In this document: positions 34,907-44,021 of the stretch, in pieces | How the letters are laid out: each line of letters begins with the position of its first letter | How positions within the stretch are numbered: position 1 is the stretch's first letter | Assembly: GCF_020564355.1 (NCBI RefSeq) | Contig: NZ_JAJCRR010000003.1 | Location: 310,001-374,000, forward strand | DNA: 64,000 bases | Reading direction: 5' to 3' | Source of the DNA: Lachnospira pectinoschiza | GTDB taxonomy: Bacteria > Bacillota > Clostridia > Lachnospirales > Lachnospiraceae | The notes under the pieces: generated by a model | What the model saw: the letters and a program-made list of their open reading frames with translations, nothing else | Database searches by the model: none | Told to the model about the DNA's origin: nothing | Position numbers and translations under genes: made by a program

Positions 34907-35251
34907 ATGAGTAGAGAAAAATCAGAAAAAGTATGCATTACTTTTAGATTGAGCGAAGAAGAACATGAAAAATTAAAGCAGTATTCATCCGCCTGCGGTC
35001 TGTCCACCGCAGAATTTATGCGTCAGTTATGCAGGGGAAACGCACCGCAGCCACAGCCAGAGAAAGAATTTTGGGAACTATTAGGCACGCTTTACGAAGT
35101 ACACGTAGCCTTTAAAAAGTGTATCCCCTACGCCCCTTCCGCTGATGAAATATGCAGGGAGATTGAGGATTTTATCTTGGAACTGCAACGGAATTATACC
35201 CTCCCACAGCAGTTTGACATGGAAAAATTGACGGAACAGGGGGCAGTCTGA
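34907..35251 (+). CDS. mobC: MobC-type relaxosome accessory protein
   Basis: A 114-residue protein with a ribbon-helix-helix-like N-terminus (VCITFRLSEEEHEKLKQYSS, ACGLSTAEFMRQLC) typical of MobC. It binds oriT and helps the relaxase, whose gene starts 1 bp after this stop. The C-terminal part is helical. It belongs to the Tn1549-like module. Confidence 0.82.
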   Translation: MSREKSEKVCITFRLSEEEHEKLKQYSSACGLSTAEFMRQLCRGNAPQPQPEKEFWELLGTLYEVHVAFKKCIPYAPSADEICREIEDFILELQRNYTLPQQFDMEKLTEQGAV

Positions 35252-35252
35252 T

Positions 35253-36608
35253 ATGGCGGCAACGAGCCTCTGGCACATCGAAGGACGGTTGAAAGACTTA
35301 ATTTCTTATGTGGAAAACCCAGAAAAGACCGTGCCGAATAAGGAGATGCAGGACTTCTTTGACGTGTTCTCCTATGTGAAGAATCCACAGAAAACGGACA
35401 ATGGAGAGTTTGTTTCCGCCATCAACTGTTTAAAAGAAACAGCGTTACAGCAGATGATTCTAACGAAAAAGCAGTACCAGAAGACAGGCGGGTATATCGC
35501 TTGGCACGGCTACCAGAGCTTCAAGCCAGACGAAGTAACGCCCGAACAATGCCACGAAATCGGCTTAAAACTTGCGAGGGAAATGTGGGGCGACAAGTAC
35601 CAGATAATCGTTGTCACCCACCTTGACAGGGGGCATCTCCACAATCACTTCTGCTTCAACTCTGTTTCCTATCTGGATGGGAGCAAATATAATTACTCAA
35701 AATCGGAGCAGAAACGGCTAAGGGAAACGTCAGACCGCTTGTGCAGAGAGTACGGATTATCGGTGATTGAGAACCCGAAGAAAGCACCGTCAAGACCGCT
35801 GTATCTGGATGAAAAGAGCGGCAAGCCGACACGCTACAACGTCTATCTGGAAGATTTAGCGGAGGCAATCAGCGGCAGTCGGGATATTCCGCACATGATG
35901 AAGTATCTAATCGACAAAGGCTACGAGGTTGATTTTTCGGGCGGGCATTGGAAAATGAAGCTGCCGCAGTATAAGCATTTCACAAGATTAGATACGCTTG
36001 ATGAACGCTTAACGCCCGATTTTATCCGTTCACATTTAGGCACAAGGGCAAGATATGGGAACTACAAAGCAAAGATTTCCTACTCTCCCCATATGCCCGA
36101 AGAATATAAAAAGGCTTGGAAACCGCACCAGAAAACAAGGGGAATCTTAGCGTTGTATTACTATTGGTGCTATCAGTTGGGGATATTTCCCAAAGGCACG
36201 GACTACAAGCCGACAAGCCCGCTTATGAAAGAGGAGCTTCGGAAACTGGATGAGATTACCACACAGGTACGCTATATGTCGGAGCATAACATCTCCACCC
36301 TCTCCGATTTGCACGCCGACAGGGAGAAGAACCAGACGGAAATGGACAGGCTTACCAACTATCGGCGGCATTTGCAGAATAAGATACGGCGTGCTTCACC
36401 CGCCGAGAAAGAAACGCTCCGAGAAGAAAAAAACGGGGTGACGGAACGGATAACGGAGCTGCGAAAGCGGCTGAAATATGCGGACGGGATTGAAAAACGC
36501 TCTGCCCACATTGATGACTGCTTGAACCAAATCCACGATACGGTTGAAAATCAAAGGTCAAACCAGAATGGCAGGACAGACCGCAAGAGGGAGGACGCAT
36601 TGCGATGA
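35253..36608 (+). CDS. Relaxase (Tn1549/Tn4451-like mobilization protein)
   Basis: A 451-residue relaxase/mobilization nuclease. The three-His metal site is visible as VVTHLDRGHLHNHFCFNSV (about 118-136), and the N-terminal FSYVKNP region holds a candidate catalytic Tyr. The C-terminal third is coiled coil (LTNYRRHLQNKIRR). Unlike the first relaxase it is of the MobP-like type, so the element has two unrelated mobilization systems. The stop overlaps the tnpW start by 4 bp. Confidence 0.88.
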   Translation: MAATSLWHIEGRLKDLISYVENPEKTVPNKEMQDFFDVFSYVKNPQKTDNGEFVSAINCLKETALQQMILTKKQYQKTGGYIAWHGYQSFKPDEVTPEQCHEIGLKLAREMWGDKYQIIVVTHLDRGHLHNHFCFNSVSYLDGSKYNYSKSEQKRLRETSDRLCREYGLSVIENPKKAPSRPLYLDEKSGKPTRYNVYLEDLAEAISGSRDIPHMMKYLIDKGYEVDFSGGHWKMKLPQYKHFTRLDTLDERLTPDFIRSHLGTRARYGNYKAKISYSPHMPEEYKKAWKPHQKTRGILALYYYWCYQLGIFPKGTDYKPTSPLMKEELRKLDEITTQVRYMSEHNISTLSDLHADREKNQTEMDRLTNYRRHLQNKIRRASPAEKETLREEKNGVTERITELRKRLKYADGIEKRSAHIDDCLNQIHDTVENQRSNQNGRTDRKREDALR

Positions 36609-36895
36609 GCAGACTGACAGAACAGGAACTTACGGAAATTTTAGACGAAAATAAGGGTATCTCAATGGTAAACCCGAATAGGGTGTACCCGCCCCTGCCG
36701 CCTGCTGAAAACATTATGCCCCTTATGCGTATCCCTGAACAGGCAACGCTCTGCGAGAAAATCGGCGGCACGGAATATACAGTGACCGCACATTTCCGAG
36801 AGGACGGGAGGGACTTGCTTGGGCTTCTCAGCAGGATATTCATGCGGGACACAGCAGATTACAGTTTTGATTCCGAGGGTTATGATGAGGATTAA
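36605..36895 (+). CDS. tnpW: Transposon-encoded TnpW-family protein
   Basis: A 96-residue protein ending in the TnpW signature (EKIGGTEYTVTAHFREDGRD, SRIFMRDTADYSFDSEGYDE) as in PF14202. The N-terminal 45 residues resemble a short DUF4316-like stretch (YPPLPPAENIMPLMRIPEQA). It overlaps the relaxase gene by 4 bp and precedes the serine recombinase, as in Tn4451-like elements. Confidence 0.75.
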   Translation: MSRLTEQELTEILDENKGISMVNPNRVYPPLPPAENIMPLMRIPEQATLCEKIGGTEYTVTAHFREDGRDLLGLLSRIFMRDTADYSFDSEGYDED

Positions 36896-36937
36896 GAAAT
36901 ATCGGAAAGATTATCGCTTTAAAGCGTTGAAGTTTGA

Positions 36938-38864
<1,927 letters not shown>

Positions 38865-38941
38865 TAGTCCTCCTTTCCGACAGCCGAATAAACAGGTATA
38901 ATGTGTTGCTATCATTATACCATATCCCGCCGCCTAATGCA

Positions 38942-39115
38942 CTACTCGGACGCTAAAAAGCCCGGATTTCCGGGCTTTTTCTGCAAATCCTTTACAATGA
39001 GTTTTTCAATCTTTTTATGGATTGTATCGGTTGCCTTTTCACTCGGCAACGCTTGAACAAGATAGGTGATTTTCCCTATTTTGCGTTCGGTTGTAATTGT
39101 CTGTTTTTTATCCAT
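38942..39115 (-). CDS. tnpW: TnpW-family protein, second copy
   Basis: A 57-residue protein starting at ATG 39115 behind AAAAGGAGG. The core TERKIGKITYLVQALPSEKA followed by DTIHKKIEKL fits TnpW. The gene lies 77 bp upstream of the second serine recombinase in the same orientation. An AAAAAGCCCGG/CCGGGCTTTTT hairpin (38955-38980) overlaps its last codons and can terminate transcription before the recombinase gene. Confidence 0.7.
   Translation of the reverse strand: MDKKQTITTERKIGKITYLVQALPSEKATDTIHKKIEKLIVKDLQKKPGNPGFLASE
38955..38980 (-). terminator. Intrinsic terminator inside the end of tnpW
   Basis: AAAAAGCCCGG-AAAT-CCGGGCTTTTT on the minus strand, wholly within the last 14 codons of the second tnpW. 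Confidence 0.75.
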
Positions 39116-39570
39116 TAGAAAAACCTCCTTTTCCTGTATGGATAAACTATATTCGTCAAAAGGCAAAACGGGCGGTTGTTAGCTGCAACCTCACGGGAGT
39201 TTCACCCCGGCCCATGCTTATGGGTGCGCCGCGCAATACTTTGAGGGTGTTCAACGCGGGAGTATCATTGTGCCGCCTTGTATGTCGTCGCCCACAAGCT
39301 GCTAAACTTGTTTTACGGCGCGGTAGTTCTCGCTCGACTTTTCCCCAACGGGGAAAAGCGGTCATGGCGTACCCGCCGCCCGGCTCGGTACAGACGGAAT
39401 GTACCCGTTGCCTGTTATGCTGCGCACCAAAGGCCGCTTTCTTTGTCAAGGAACAATAGGCTTTGTCGGCCTGTAACAGTACACCGTTTCCGATGTGCTG
39501 TTACGGAACGACAAATAGCCCATAACGGGAAGCGTGGAAAGGGGACACGCTCCCCGCATGGGCTAAAAGA
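39116..39570. other. GC-rich structured stretch of the second element
   Basis: No gene is supported. It contains a long hairpin (AGCCCAT/ATGGGCT with inner GGAAGCGTG/CACGCT, 39517-39564) and GTAACAG/CTGTTAC. Open frames here are uneven and lack ribosome sites. A transfer origin or recombination end is possible. Confidence 0.4.
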
Positions 39571-39813
39571 TTATCCTACATGAAAAGCAAGGGTGCGGGT
39601 AATAAGGCGCACTTGCAGCCTGTTACGCATTTCCTCGTCCACATAGGAATAGGTATTGCCCGCGTCGTCTTTCAGCGTGCGGGTACAAAGTTTCGCTATG
39701 TAACCCTCGTAATGCTTCAAGATCGCGCACATGGCGGTTGTGTCGCCGTTTGCCGCTGCGGAAATGACAGGGAACGGCAACAGATTTTCAGATTTCCTAA
39801 CGGTATTCATCAT
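39571..39813 (-). CDS. HTH protein, conjugative-transposon type (Tn916 ORF8-like)
   Basis: An 80-residue protein starting at ATG 39813 behind GGAGGG. LLPFPVISAAANGDTTAMCA then ILKHYEGYIAKL is the usual pattern of the small helix-turn-helix domain (HTH_16) found next to sigma-like factors in conjugative transposons. It overlaps the upstream sigma gene by 17 bp, so the two are coupled. Probably regulatory. Confidence 0.75.
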   Translation of the reverse strand: MMNTVRKSENLLPFPVISAAANGDTTAMCAILKHYEGYIAKLCTRTLKDDAGNTYSYVDEEMRNRLQVRLITRTLAFHVG

Positions 39814-40234
39814 CTGCTTTTCCCTCCAAATACTGTTTGATTTTCGCAAGCGCGGATTTCCTGTGCCGGAAAACCGTCGTGCGTACAACATTCAGCAGTT
39901 CAGCAATTTCCGCGTCGCTCATGTCCAAGAAGTAGGACAAAAGGATAATGTCGCGTTTCCTTTCGGGCAAAGCGTTAAGGGCTTCGGCAAGCAGTTCATT
40001 TTTGACGAGTACATCAAAGCCGGACACTTGAAAACGGAAATAATCGCTTTTGTATTCGTCCGTTGTGAAAAGCTGCGCGAGTTCGCTTTCGCTCAAATCC
40101 GAAAAAGGTACTTCGCGTGCTGCGCGTTTCGCAAGAGTGCGGCGGTGGCTTTTCGCTTCGCCAACCAAAGTTTTCTTTGCTAATGCGTCGTACTGATGTT
40201 GTATTCTTTCCTTGTCGGAAGAAGATAGCTCCAT
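39797..40234 (-). CDS. Sigma-70-like factor (Tn916 ORF7-like)
   Basis: A 145-residue protein starting at ATG 40234 behind GAAGGAGG. The C-terminal region 4-like HTH reads LPERKRDIILLSYFLDMSDA then EIAELLNVVRTTVFRHRK. The N-terminal part (FSDLSESELAQLFTTDEY) is typical of Tn916 ORF7-type factors that switch on excision and transfer genes. It is the second sigma-like gene of the composite element. Confidence 0.82.
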   Translation of the reverse strand: MELSSSDKERIQHQYDALAKKTLVGEAKSHRRTLAKRAAREVPFSDLSESELAQLFTTDEYKSDYFRFQVSGFDVLVKNELLAEALNALPERKRDIILLSYFLDMSDAEIAELLNVVRTTVFRHRKSALAKIKQYLEGKADDEYR

Positions 40235-40632
40235 AGAGTTCACCTCCTTCCCGCGTGGAGTAGAGGACGGGAGTTAAGGGCTTGTCCTCTCTGCCCCTTT
40301 CGCTCCGTACCCGTTCGGGAGATGGCTCTTGAGTGCGTTTTTCAGAAAAAAGTTGAAAAAAGCAAAATGCGCCCGTCCGCAAGACGCGGACGAGCGCAAA
40401 GGAAATGTAAGAAGTATTTAGATGTATTGACAGTTCATACTCATAGCCGGAATATCCCGCTTGCGGAGCATAGCTTTTTTTGACCGCAAAGCATTAGGCG
40501 GGTTACAGTAAATAAAAATGGACACGGCGATACCTCCCCGATACCGCCGTATCCTTAAAAAAGGGCGACTTTAATACACTACCCGCAATCCATTCTATAA
40601 TAGGGAACAGCGGCTTTTGCGCAATATTAAAT
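40235..40632. other. Gene-free stretch at the outer end of the second segment
   Basis: It shows short GC-rich hairpins such as GCCCGTCCGCAAGACGCGGACGAGC near 40370 and otherwise no gene. The change from GC-rich sequence to AT-rich sequence near 40560-40640 probably marks the boundary with the methyltransferase cassette. Confidence 0.4.
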
Positions 40633-40680
40633 AAAAAAGCCGATAACACATAGGTTTTTTGACCTAATGCGTTATCGGCT
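40633..40680 (-). terminator. Terminator of the methyltransferase cassette
   Basis: On the minus strand AGCCGATAAC...GTTATCGGCT followed by TTTTTTAT. Confidence 0.9.
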
Positions 40681-40707
40681 CTGCGTCTATGCGTCTGGCA
40701 CTTTTAA

Positions 40708-41691
40708 TCATTTTTTTTTGAATTTATTATATGTGTTAGCTAACTGTCCACAAGCCGCGTTAATCTCTCTGCCATGAGAAACTCTCATAGTAACTTCAAG
40801 TCCTGCTTGCTCTAATTGATGTTTGAATGCAACTATTTCCCGTTTCTGTGGTGCTTTAATTCTTGAATTGCTTGTTGGGTTGTATTGTAACACGTTAATC
40901 ATAACTTTTTTGCCCCGAAACCATTTTGCAAGTTGTCTTACATCTGAGGGCCGGTCATTTATACCCGGTAAAAGCAAATACGCAAAGACAATTTTGCGAT
41001 TATGCCTTTCAGAATAGGATAAGGCTTGCTTAACAACATCTTCAATAGCATATATGCGCATGTGAGGAATAATACGATTTCTTGCAGATTGTGTTGCTGC
41101 GTGTAAAGATATTGTCAACTGAATTTTAAGATGTTCCTCGCGCAATTTTTTTAATTGATCGACCGGACCAACTGTTGATATGGTAATGCCGTCGGTTGGA
41201 AAGTTGAGCCCATATCTATCTCGGAGAATATGGATTGCTTTTATCAAGTTGTCATAATTGAATAAAGGCTCTCCCATACCCATAAAAACGATACGGTTTA
41301 CTTTTCGACGCAACAATATAATCTGTTGTACGATTTCTGACGATGTTAGATTACGAACAAAGCCATTTCGCCCGGACTCACAAAAAATACAACCAACAGG
41401 ACAACCGACTTGTGTGCTCACGCAAACAGTTCCACCATCTCGCCGCTTGATAAAAACCGTTTCAATGTATTTGTTGTCTTTCAGTTCGTAAACATACTTT
41501 TCAGTATCACTGCTTTTGCAAATATTTTTTACCAACATTGATAGATTTTTTTTGCGTGGTAATTGCTTATATAATTCTTCATATAAGGCTTTTGCTTCAT
41601 TCTCGCCAATAACTTCCGACATTTCTTTGTAAGTAAATCCGTATGGATCATTCCGTACTTCCGCAGGCGTATATTTAGGTAAACGTTTCAT
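40708..41691 (-). CDS. RlmN/Cfr-family radical SAM 23S rRNA A2503 methyltransferase
   Basis: A 327-residue radical SAM enzyme. The iron-sulfur ligands are Cys97, Cys101 and Cys104 (GCPVGCIFCESGRNGFVRNL). The family sites FMGMGEPLFNYD, TISTVGPVDQLKKL, LTISLHAATQ and the C-terminal catalytic Cys314 (EINAACGQL) are present. The family methylates A2503 of 23S rRNA at C2 (RlmN) or C8 (Cfr; resistance to phenicols, lincosamides, oxazolidinones, pleuromutilins, streptogramin A). It is shorter than Cfr (349) and differs widely from Cfr as I remember it, so C2 versus C8 cannot be decided. The mobile context and attenuated leader argue for resistance rather than housekeeping. Confidence 0.85.
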   Translation of the reverse strand: MKRLPKYTPAEVRNDPYGFTYKEMSEVIGENEAKALYEELYKQLPRKKNLSMLVKNICKSSDTEKYVYELKDNKYIETVFIKRRDGGTVCVSTQVGCPVGCIFCESGRNGFVRNLTSSEIVQQIILLRRKVNRIVFMGMGEPLFNYDNLIKAIHILRDRYGLNFPTDGITISTVGPVDQLKKLREEHLKIQLTISLHAATQSARNRIIPHMRIYAIEDVVKQALSYSERHNRKIVFAYLLLPGINDRPSDVRQLAKWFRGKKVMINVLQYNPTSNSRIKAPQKREIVAFKHQLEQAGLEVTMRVSHGREINAACGQLANTYNKFKKK

Positions 41692-41707
41692 TTTTATATC
41701 CTTTCTT

Positions 41708-41893
41708 CTAAATAATAAAAGTTTGTTTTTCTGTATTTTTGATTACAATCTCTAATTTTTCTACATCAATGATATGCGTCAATTTGCATTTAGGGCAGAA
41801 AAGAGGAAAATCTTTTAATACAGTATTATGAAATACTTGAACTCTCGTCTTTCCGTTACAAATCGGACATTTTATCCAATATTTTTTAAGCAT
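41708..41893 (-). CDS. Cysteine-rich KTR-domain protein upstream of the methyltransferase
   Basis: A 61-residue homologue of the protein encoded after tet(O) (33223-33396): KCPICNGKTRVQVFHNTVLK near residue 8 and FCPKCKLTHIIDVEKLEI near 32. The paired CPxC motifs suggest zinc binding. It ends 16 bp before the methyltransferase start in the same transcript, behind the leader. Here the KTR gene comes first, whereas in the tet(O) operon it comes last. Function unknown. Confidence 0.78.
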   Translation of the reverse strand: MLKKYWIKCPICNGKTRVQVFHNTVLKDFPLFCPKCKLTHIIDVEKLEIVIKNTEKQTFII

Positions 41894-41920
41894 TATATTT
41901 CACTCGTCCTTTTTACACAA

Positions 41921-41963
41921 AAAAATGCAGGTCAATCCTCAACATGAGCATTGACCTGCATTT
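41921..41963 (-). promoter_or_regulatory. Second attenuator of the methyltransferase leader
   Basis: On the minus strand AAATGCAGGTCAAT pairs with ATTGACCTGCATTT, then a T-run, just before the KTR gene. It is positioned to stop transcription unless alternative structures form. Confidence 0.8.
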
Positions 41964-42070
41964 ATAATGCACAGAGCAGTACAACAAAACTAAGGCATAG
42001 CTTGCACTATGTCTATACTATATCTATACGTCGTTAGTTTTTTGTATAGCATCCGCAAAATAAGCATGAC

Positions 42071-42094
42071 AAAAAAGCCCATGTTGAAAATGGG
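42071..42094 (-). promoter_or_regulatory. First terminator in the methyltransferase leader
   Basis: CCCAT-TTTCAAC-ATGGG followed by CTTTTTTG on the minus strand. It lies in the loop of a larger stem formed by the leader ORF and 42046-42067. Confidence 0.65.
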
Positions 42095-42114
42095 AAAATC
42101 CTTTTTTTCAATGC

Positions 42115-42141
42115 TTATCTAATACGCATGCTATGCAACAT
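42115..42141 (-). CDS. Leader peptide MLHSMRIR
   Basis: An eight-codon ORF behind AAAGGAGG, 29 bp after the promoter -10. Its coding bases (ATAGCAT...ATAAGCAT) pair with the complementary run at 42046-42067, as in tet(O) where the leader ORF also pairs downstream. This is the usual geometry for ribosome-sensed attenuation by antibiotics. Confidence 0.75.
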   Translation of the reverse strand: MLHSMRIR

Positions 42142-42169
42142 AAACGCCGCCTCCTTTTACATAAATTTT

Positions 42170-42198
42170 ATTTTATCAGAAAATCAGTCTACTGTCAA
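42170..42198 (-). promoter_or_regulatory. Promoter of the methyltransferase cassette
   Basis: Minus strand TTGACA-N5 region: the -35 is TTGACA (42198-42193), the spacer is 17 bp and the -10 is TAAAAT (42175-42170). Confidence 0.85.
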
Positions 42199-42484
42199 TA
42201 CACAACAGGAAGTATTTAACCTAATGATATGAATTGTGTGGACATATCCAAAAAGAAAGGTGAACTGTAAAATGTAACAGGGTGAATGAAAGTCCTCTTG
42301 TTTATTCTATGTGTCGAGCCCGTCTATGTGTCAGATTGCATTTTCTGATAGACTGTTTCTTTTCGTGACTTATCAAAGAAAGTTCTCCTGTCGGGTATGT
42401 TCCAATTGTTTATTTCGGATATAAGCGTCTAATTCACAATTATATTCGTAGAGGCGAAAGACTACTTTGTTCTAAAAGGTATTT
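42199..42484. other. Gene-free spacer
   Basis: About 290 bp between the methyltransferase promoter and the DUF6061-like gene. It is AT-rich with no supported ORF or strong hairpin. Confidence 0.4.
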
Positions 42485-42721
42485 CTATATCTCTAATGAA
42501 TCTTCCGCGTTCACCCACATCTGCAAATTTCCATCAAGATATAATCTTGCATATTCAAGTGGTTCATCAACTGCAAGTGAAGTTAATGCACAGTCTGATC
42601 CGGGAGTGGTTTTTAAATTCTTTTCTGCTTCCCAACAATCAATGCGAAGCATATAGCCAGCACTGGTATAAACATCAATACTGTTTCTGTGTGGATTGTA
42701 TTCTGAAAATATCGTTCTCAT
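42485..42721 (-). CDS. Small protein, DUF6061-like
   Basis: A 78-residue soluble protein with patterns such as NSIDVYTSAGYMLRIDCWEA and DEPLEYARLYLDGNLQMWVN. I recall similar proteins as DUF6061 in Lachnospiraceae mobile elements. It is the last gene before the right end of the element and is transcribed inward. Function unknown. Confidence 0.65.
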   Translation of the reverse strand: MRTIFSEYNPHRNSIDVYTSAGYMLRIDCWEAEKNLKTTPGSDCALTSLAVDEPLEYARLYLDGNLQMWVNAEDSLEI

Positions 42722-42836
42722 CGTATCCTATCTCCTTATCATTCAATCAATCATCAGATACAAAAATCAGAAGCATTTCAATCAGTTCACCATGTCACTT
42801 TTATTTTGTGTTATACTGTTTTATATGATTTTCTTG

Positions 42837-42910
42837 CCCTTGTATTTGCCCTTATCAGAATTCGTAAACACTGATGGGACGATATAACACAAGGGAAAGA
42901 ATAAGGGAAA
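42837..42910. repeat. Right-end arm-type repeats
   Basis: CCCTTG and CCCTTAT (42837-42855), then inverse CAAGGG and ATAAGGG (42890-42907), match the left-end set at 24479-24522. Confidence 0.5.
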
Positions 42911-43006
42911 GCTCATCTGCGATAAATCCAGTGTTTTCAAGGGTTGGCAGAGAATTTAATAACAAGATATAACAGTTATCAAATCTCTTAAAACAGGTGA
43001 AATCTC

Positions 43007-43019
43007 AATCGGAATTTGT
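43007..43019. mobile_element. Candidate attR of the composite element
   Basis: AATCGGAATTTGT, an exact copy of 24394-24406. It lies just before the RBS of the membrane protein gene at 43036, so that gene and those after it belong to the flanking DNA. Confidence 0.6.
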
Positions 43020-43035
43020 AAAGGAGATATACAAC

Positions 43036-43416
43036 ATGAAGAAAGTCTGCTTAGCGGTTTTGCCAGCTTTAACAATAGTGTTAGAATTATTACCCTTGGG
43101 AGCAGTTTGTATTTTTGCAACATCTCCAACAGAAAGAGTAAAAGAAACATTCTCATACTTTAGCCTTACACCGTTTGGCTATGCAAATTTTGCTCCACTT
43201 ATTACAGCCACACTTACTGTTGCCATCTTCTTACTTTCATTGTTTTCATTGAAGAAGAAAGGTGTTCTCAAAGCATTGTTTGTCCTTTCCATTATTACAG
43301 TAGTTATTTCTCTTTTGCCATTGATGTATGGCTTAAACTACTATACCCTTGTAGGAGCCTTTATAACAGTAACACTTGTAATAGAAAGTATTTTGGCTAA
43401 GATACAACAAAAGTAA
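43036..43416 (+). CDS. Small four-helix membrane protein
   Basis: A 126-residue hydrophobic protein. ATG 43036 is placed by AAGGAG; 42997 lies upstream of the RBS and of the att repeat. About four membrane helices are visible (VCLAVLPALTIVLELLPLGA, FAPLITATLTVAIFLLSLF, LFVLSIITVVISLLPLM, YTLVGAFITVTLVIESIL). No family recognised. It is the first gene beyond the mobile element. Confidence 0.6.
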   Translation: MKKVCLAVLPALTIVLELLPLGAVCIFATSPTERVKETFSYFSLTPFGYANFAPLITATLTVAIFLLSLFSLKKKGVLKALFVLSIITVVISLLPLMYGLNYYTLVGAFITVTLVIESILAKIQQK

Positions 43417-43605
43417 AGCGATAACTTCCAATTTTTGAAACTGAGAAATCGGGATTTGTCGTTTTATTAATTTACATATATGCCTTTTACATAAAAAAGT
43501 GTTATTTTAGTTCCGCAACCGTTCGCAACCAAAGAAATATCGTGATAGTTGGTGGTAGCAACCATGAAATTTCGCTATCATGAAGTCACGAAAGGAGGTA
43601 ATTAA

Positions 43606-43965
43606 GTGAAATATGATTTTTTAGGAGTTATTGTTTTTGGTATTGTACTGCTAATTGGGGTGGCGGTGATAGCGGCATTTATCACTGTGGGAATTTTCCT
43701 CATAAGAGCATTGAGTAGATATGTCAAATCAGGCAATGTCAGAAAAGAAAAGTCCAGCATCAAGAAATCTCTCGGTGAGGTTTTGAAGCAGCATCGTGAA
43801 GAGTGTAAGATGACGCAGGAGTTTGTTGCAGAATCTATCGGCGTAAGCAGGCAGGCTGTCTCTAAATGGGAGACCGGAGCATCTGACCCAAGCACTTCCA
43901 ATCTGCTTACACTTGCAAAATTGTTCAACACTACGGCAGAAGAACTATTACGTGAAGTACAATAA
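43606..43965 (+). CDS. Membrane-linked XRE-family regulator
   Basis: A 119-residue protein with GTG start behind AAAGGAGG. The N-terminus has a membrane helix (about 5-38) and the C-terminal HTH_3 domain (about 55-115) reads LGEVLKQHREECKMTQEFVA and GVSRQAVSKWETGASDPS. HTH joined to a membrane helix is seen in small Clostridia regulators thought to sense envelope stress. It lies 56 bp before the esterase-family gene and may control it. Confidence 0.75.
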   Translation: MKYDFLGVIVFGIVLLIGVAVIAAFITVGIFLIRALSRYVKSGNVRKEKSSIKKSLGEVLKQHREECKMTQEFVAESIGVSRQAVSKWETGASDPSTSNLLTLAKLFNTTAEELLREVQ

Positions 43966-44021
43966 GCGTGTAAAACGGATGTAAGACAACTGATTCATTA
44001 TAAAGGAAAGGTCTATTAGAT

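Noticed and set aside
39156..39583. Overlapping open frames on both strands in the GC-rich stretch
   Set aside because: No Shine-Dalgarno sites, Arg/Cys-rich shadow-like composition and strong hairpins point to noncoding sequence.
40708..41691. Calling this gene cfr outright
   Set aside because: Length and many residues differ from Cfr; the shared motifs are also those of RlmN, so only the family is claimed.
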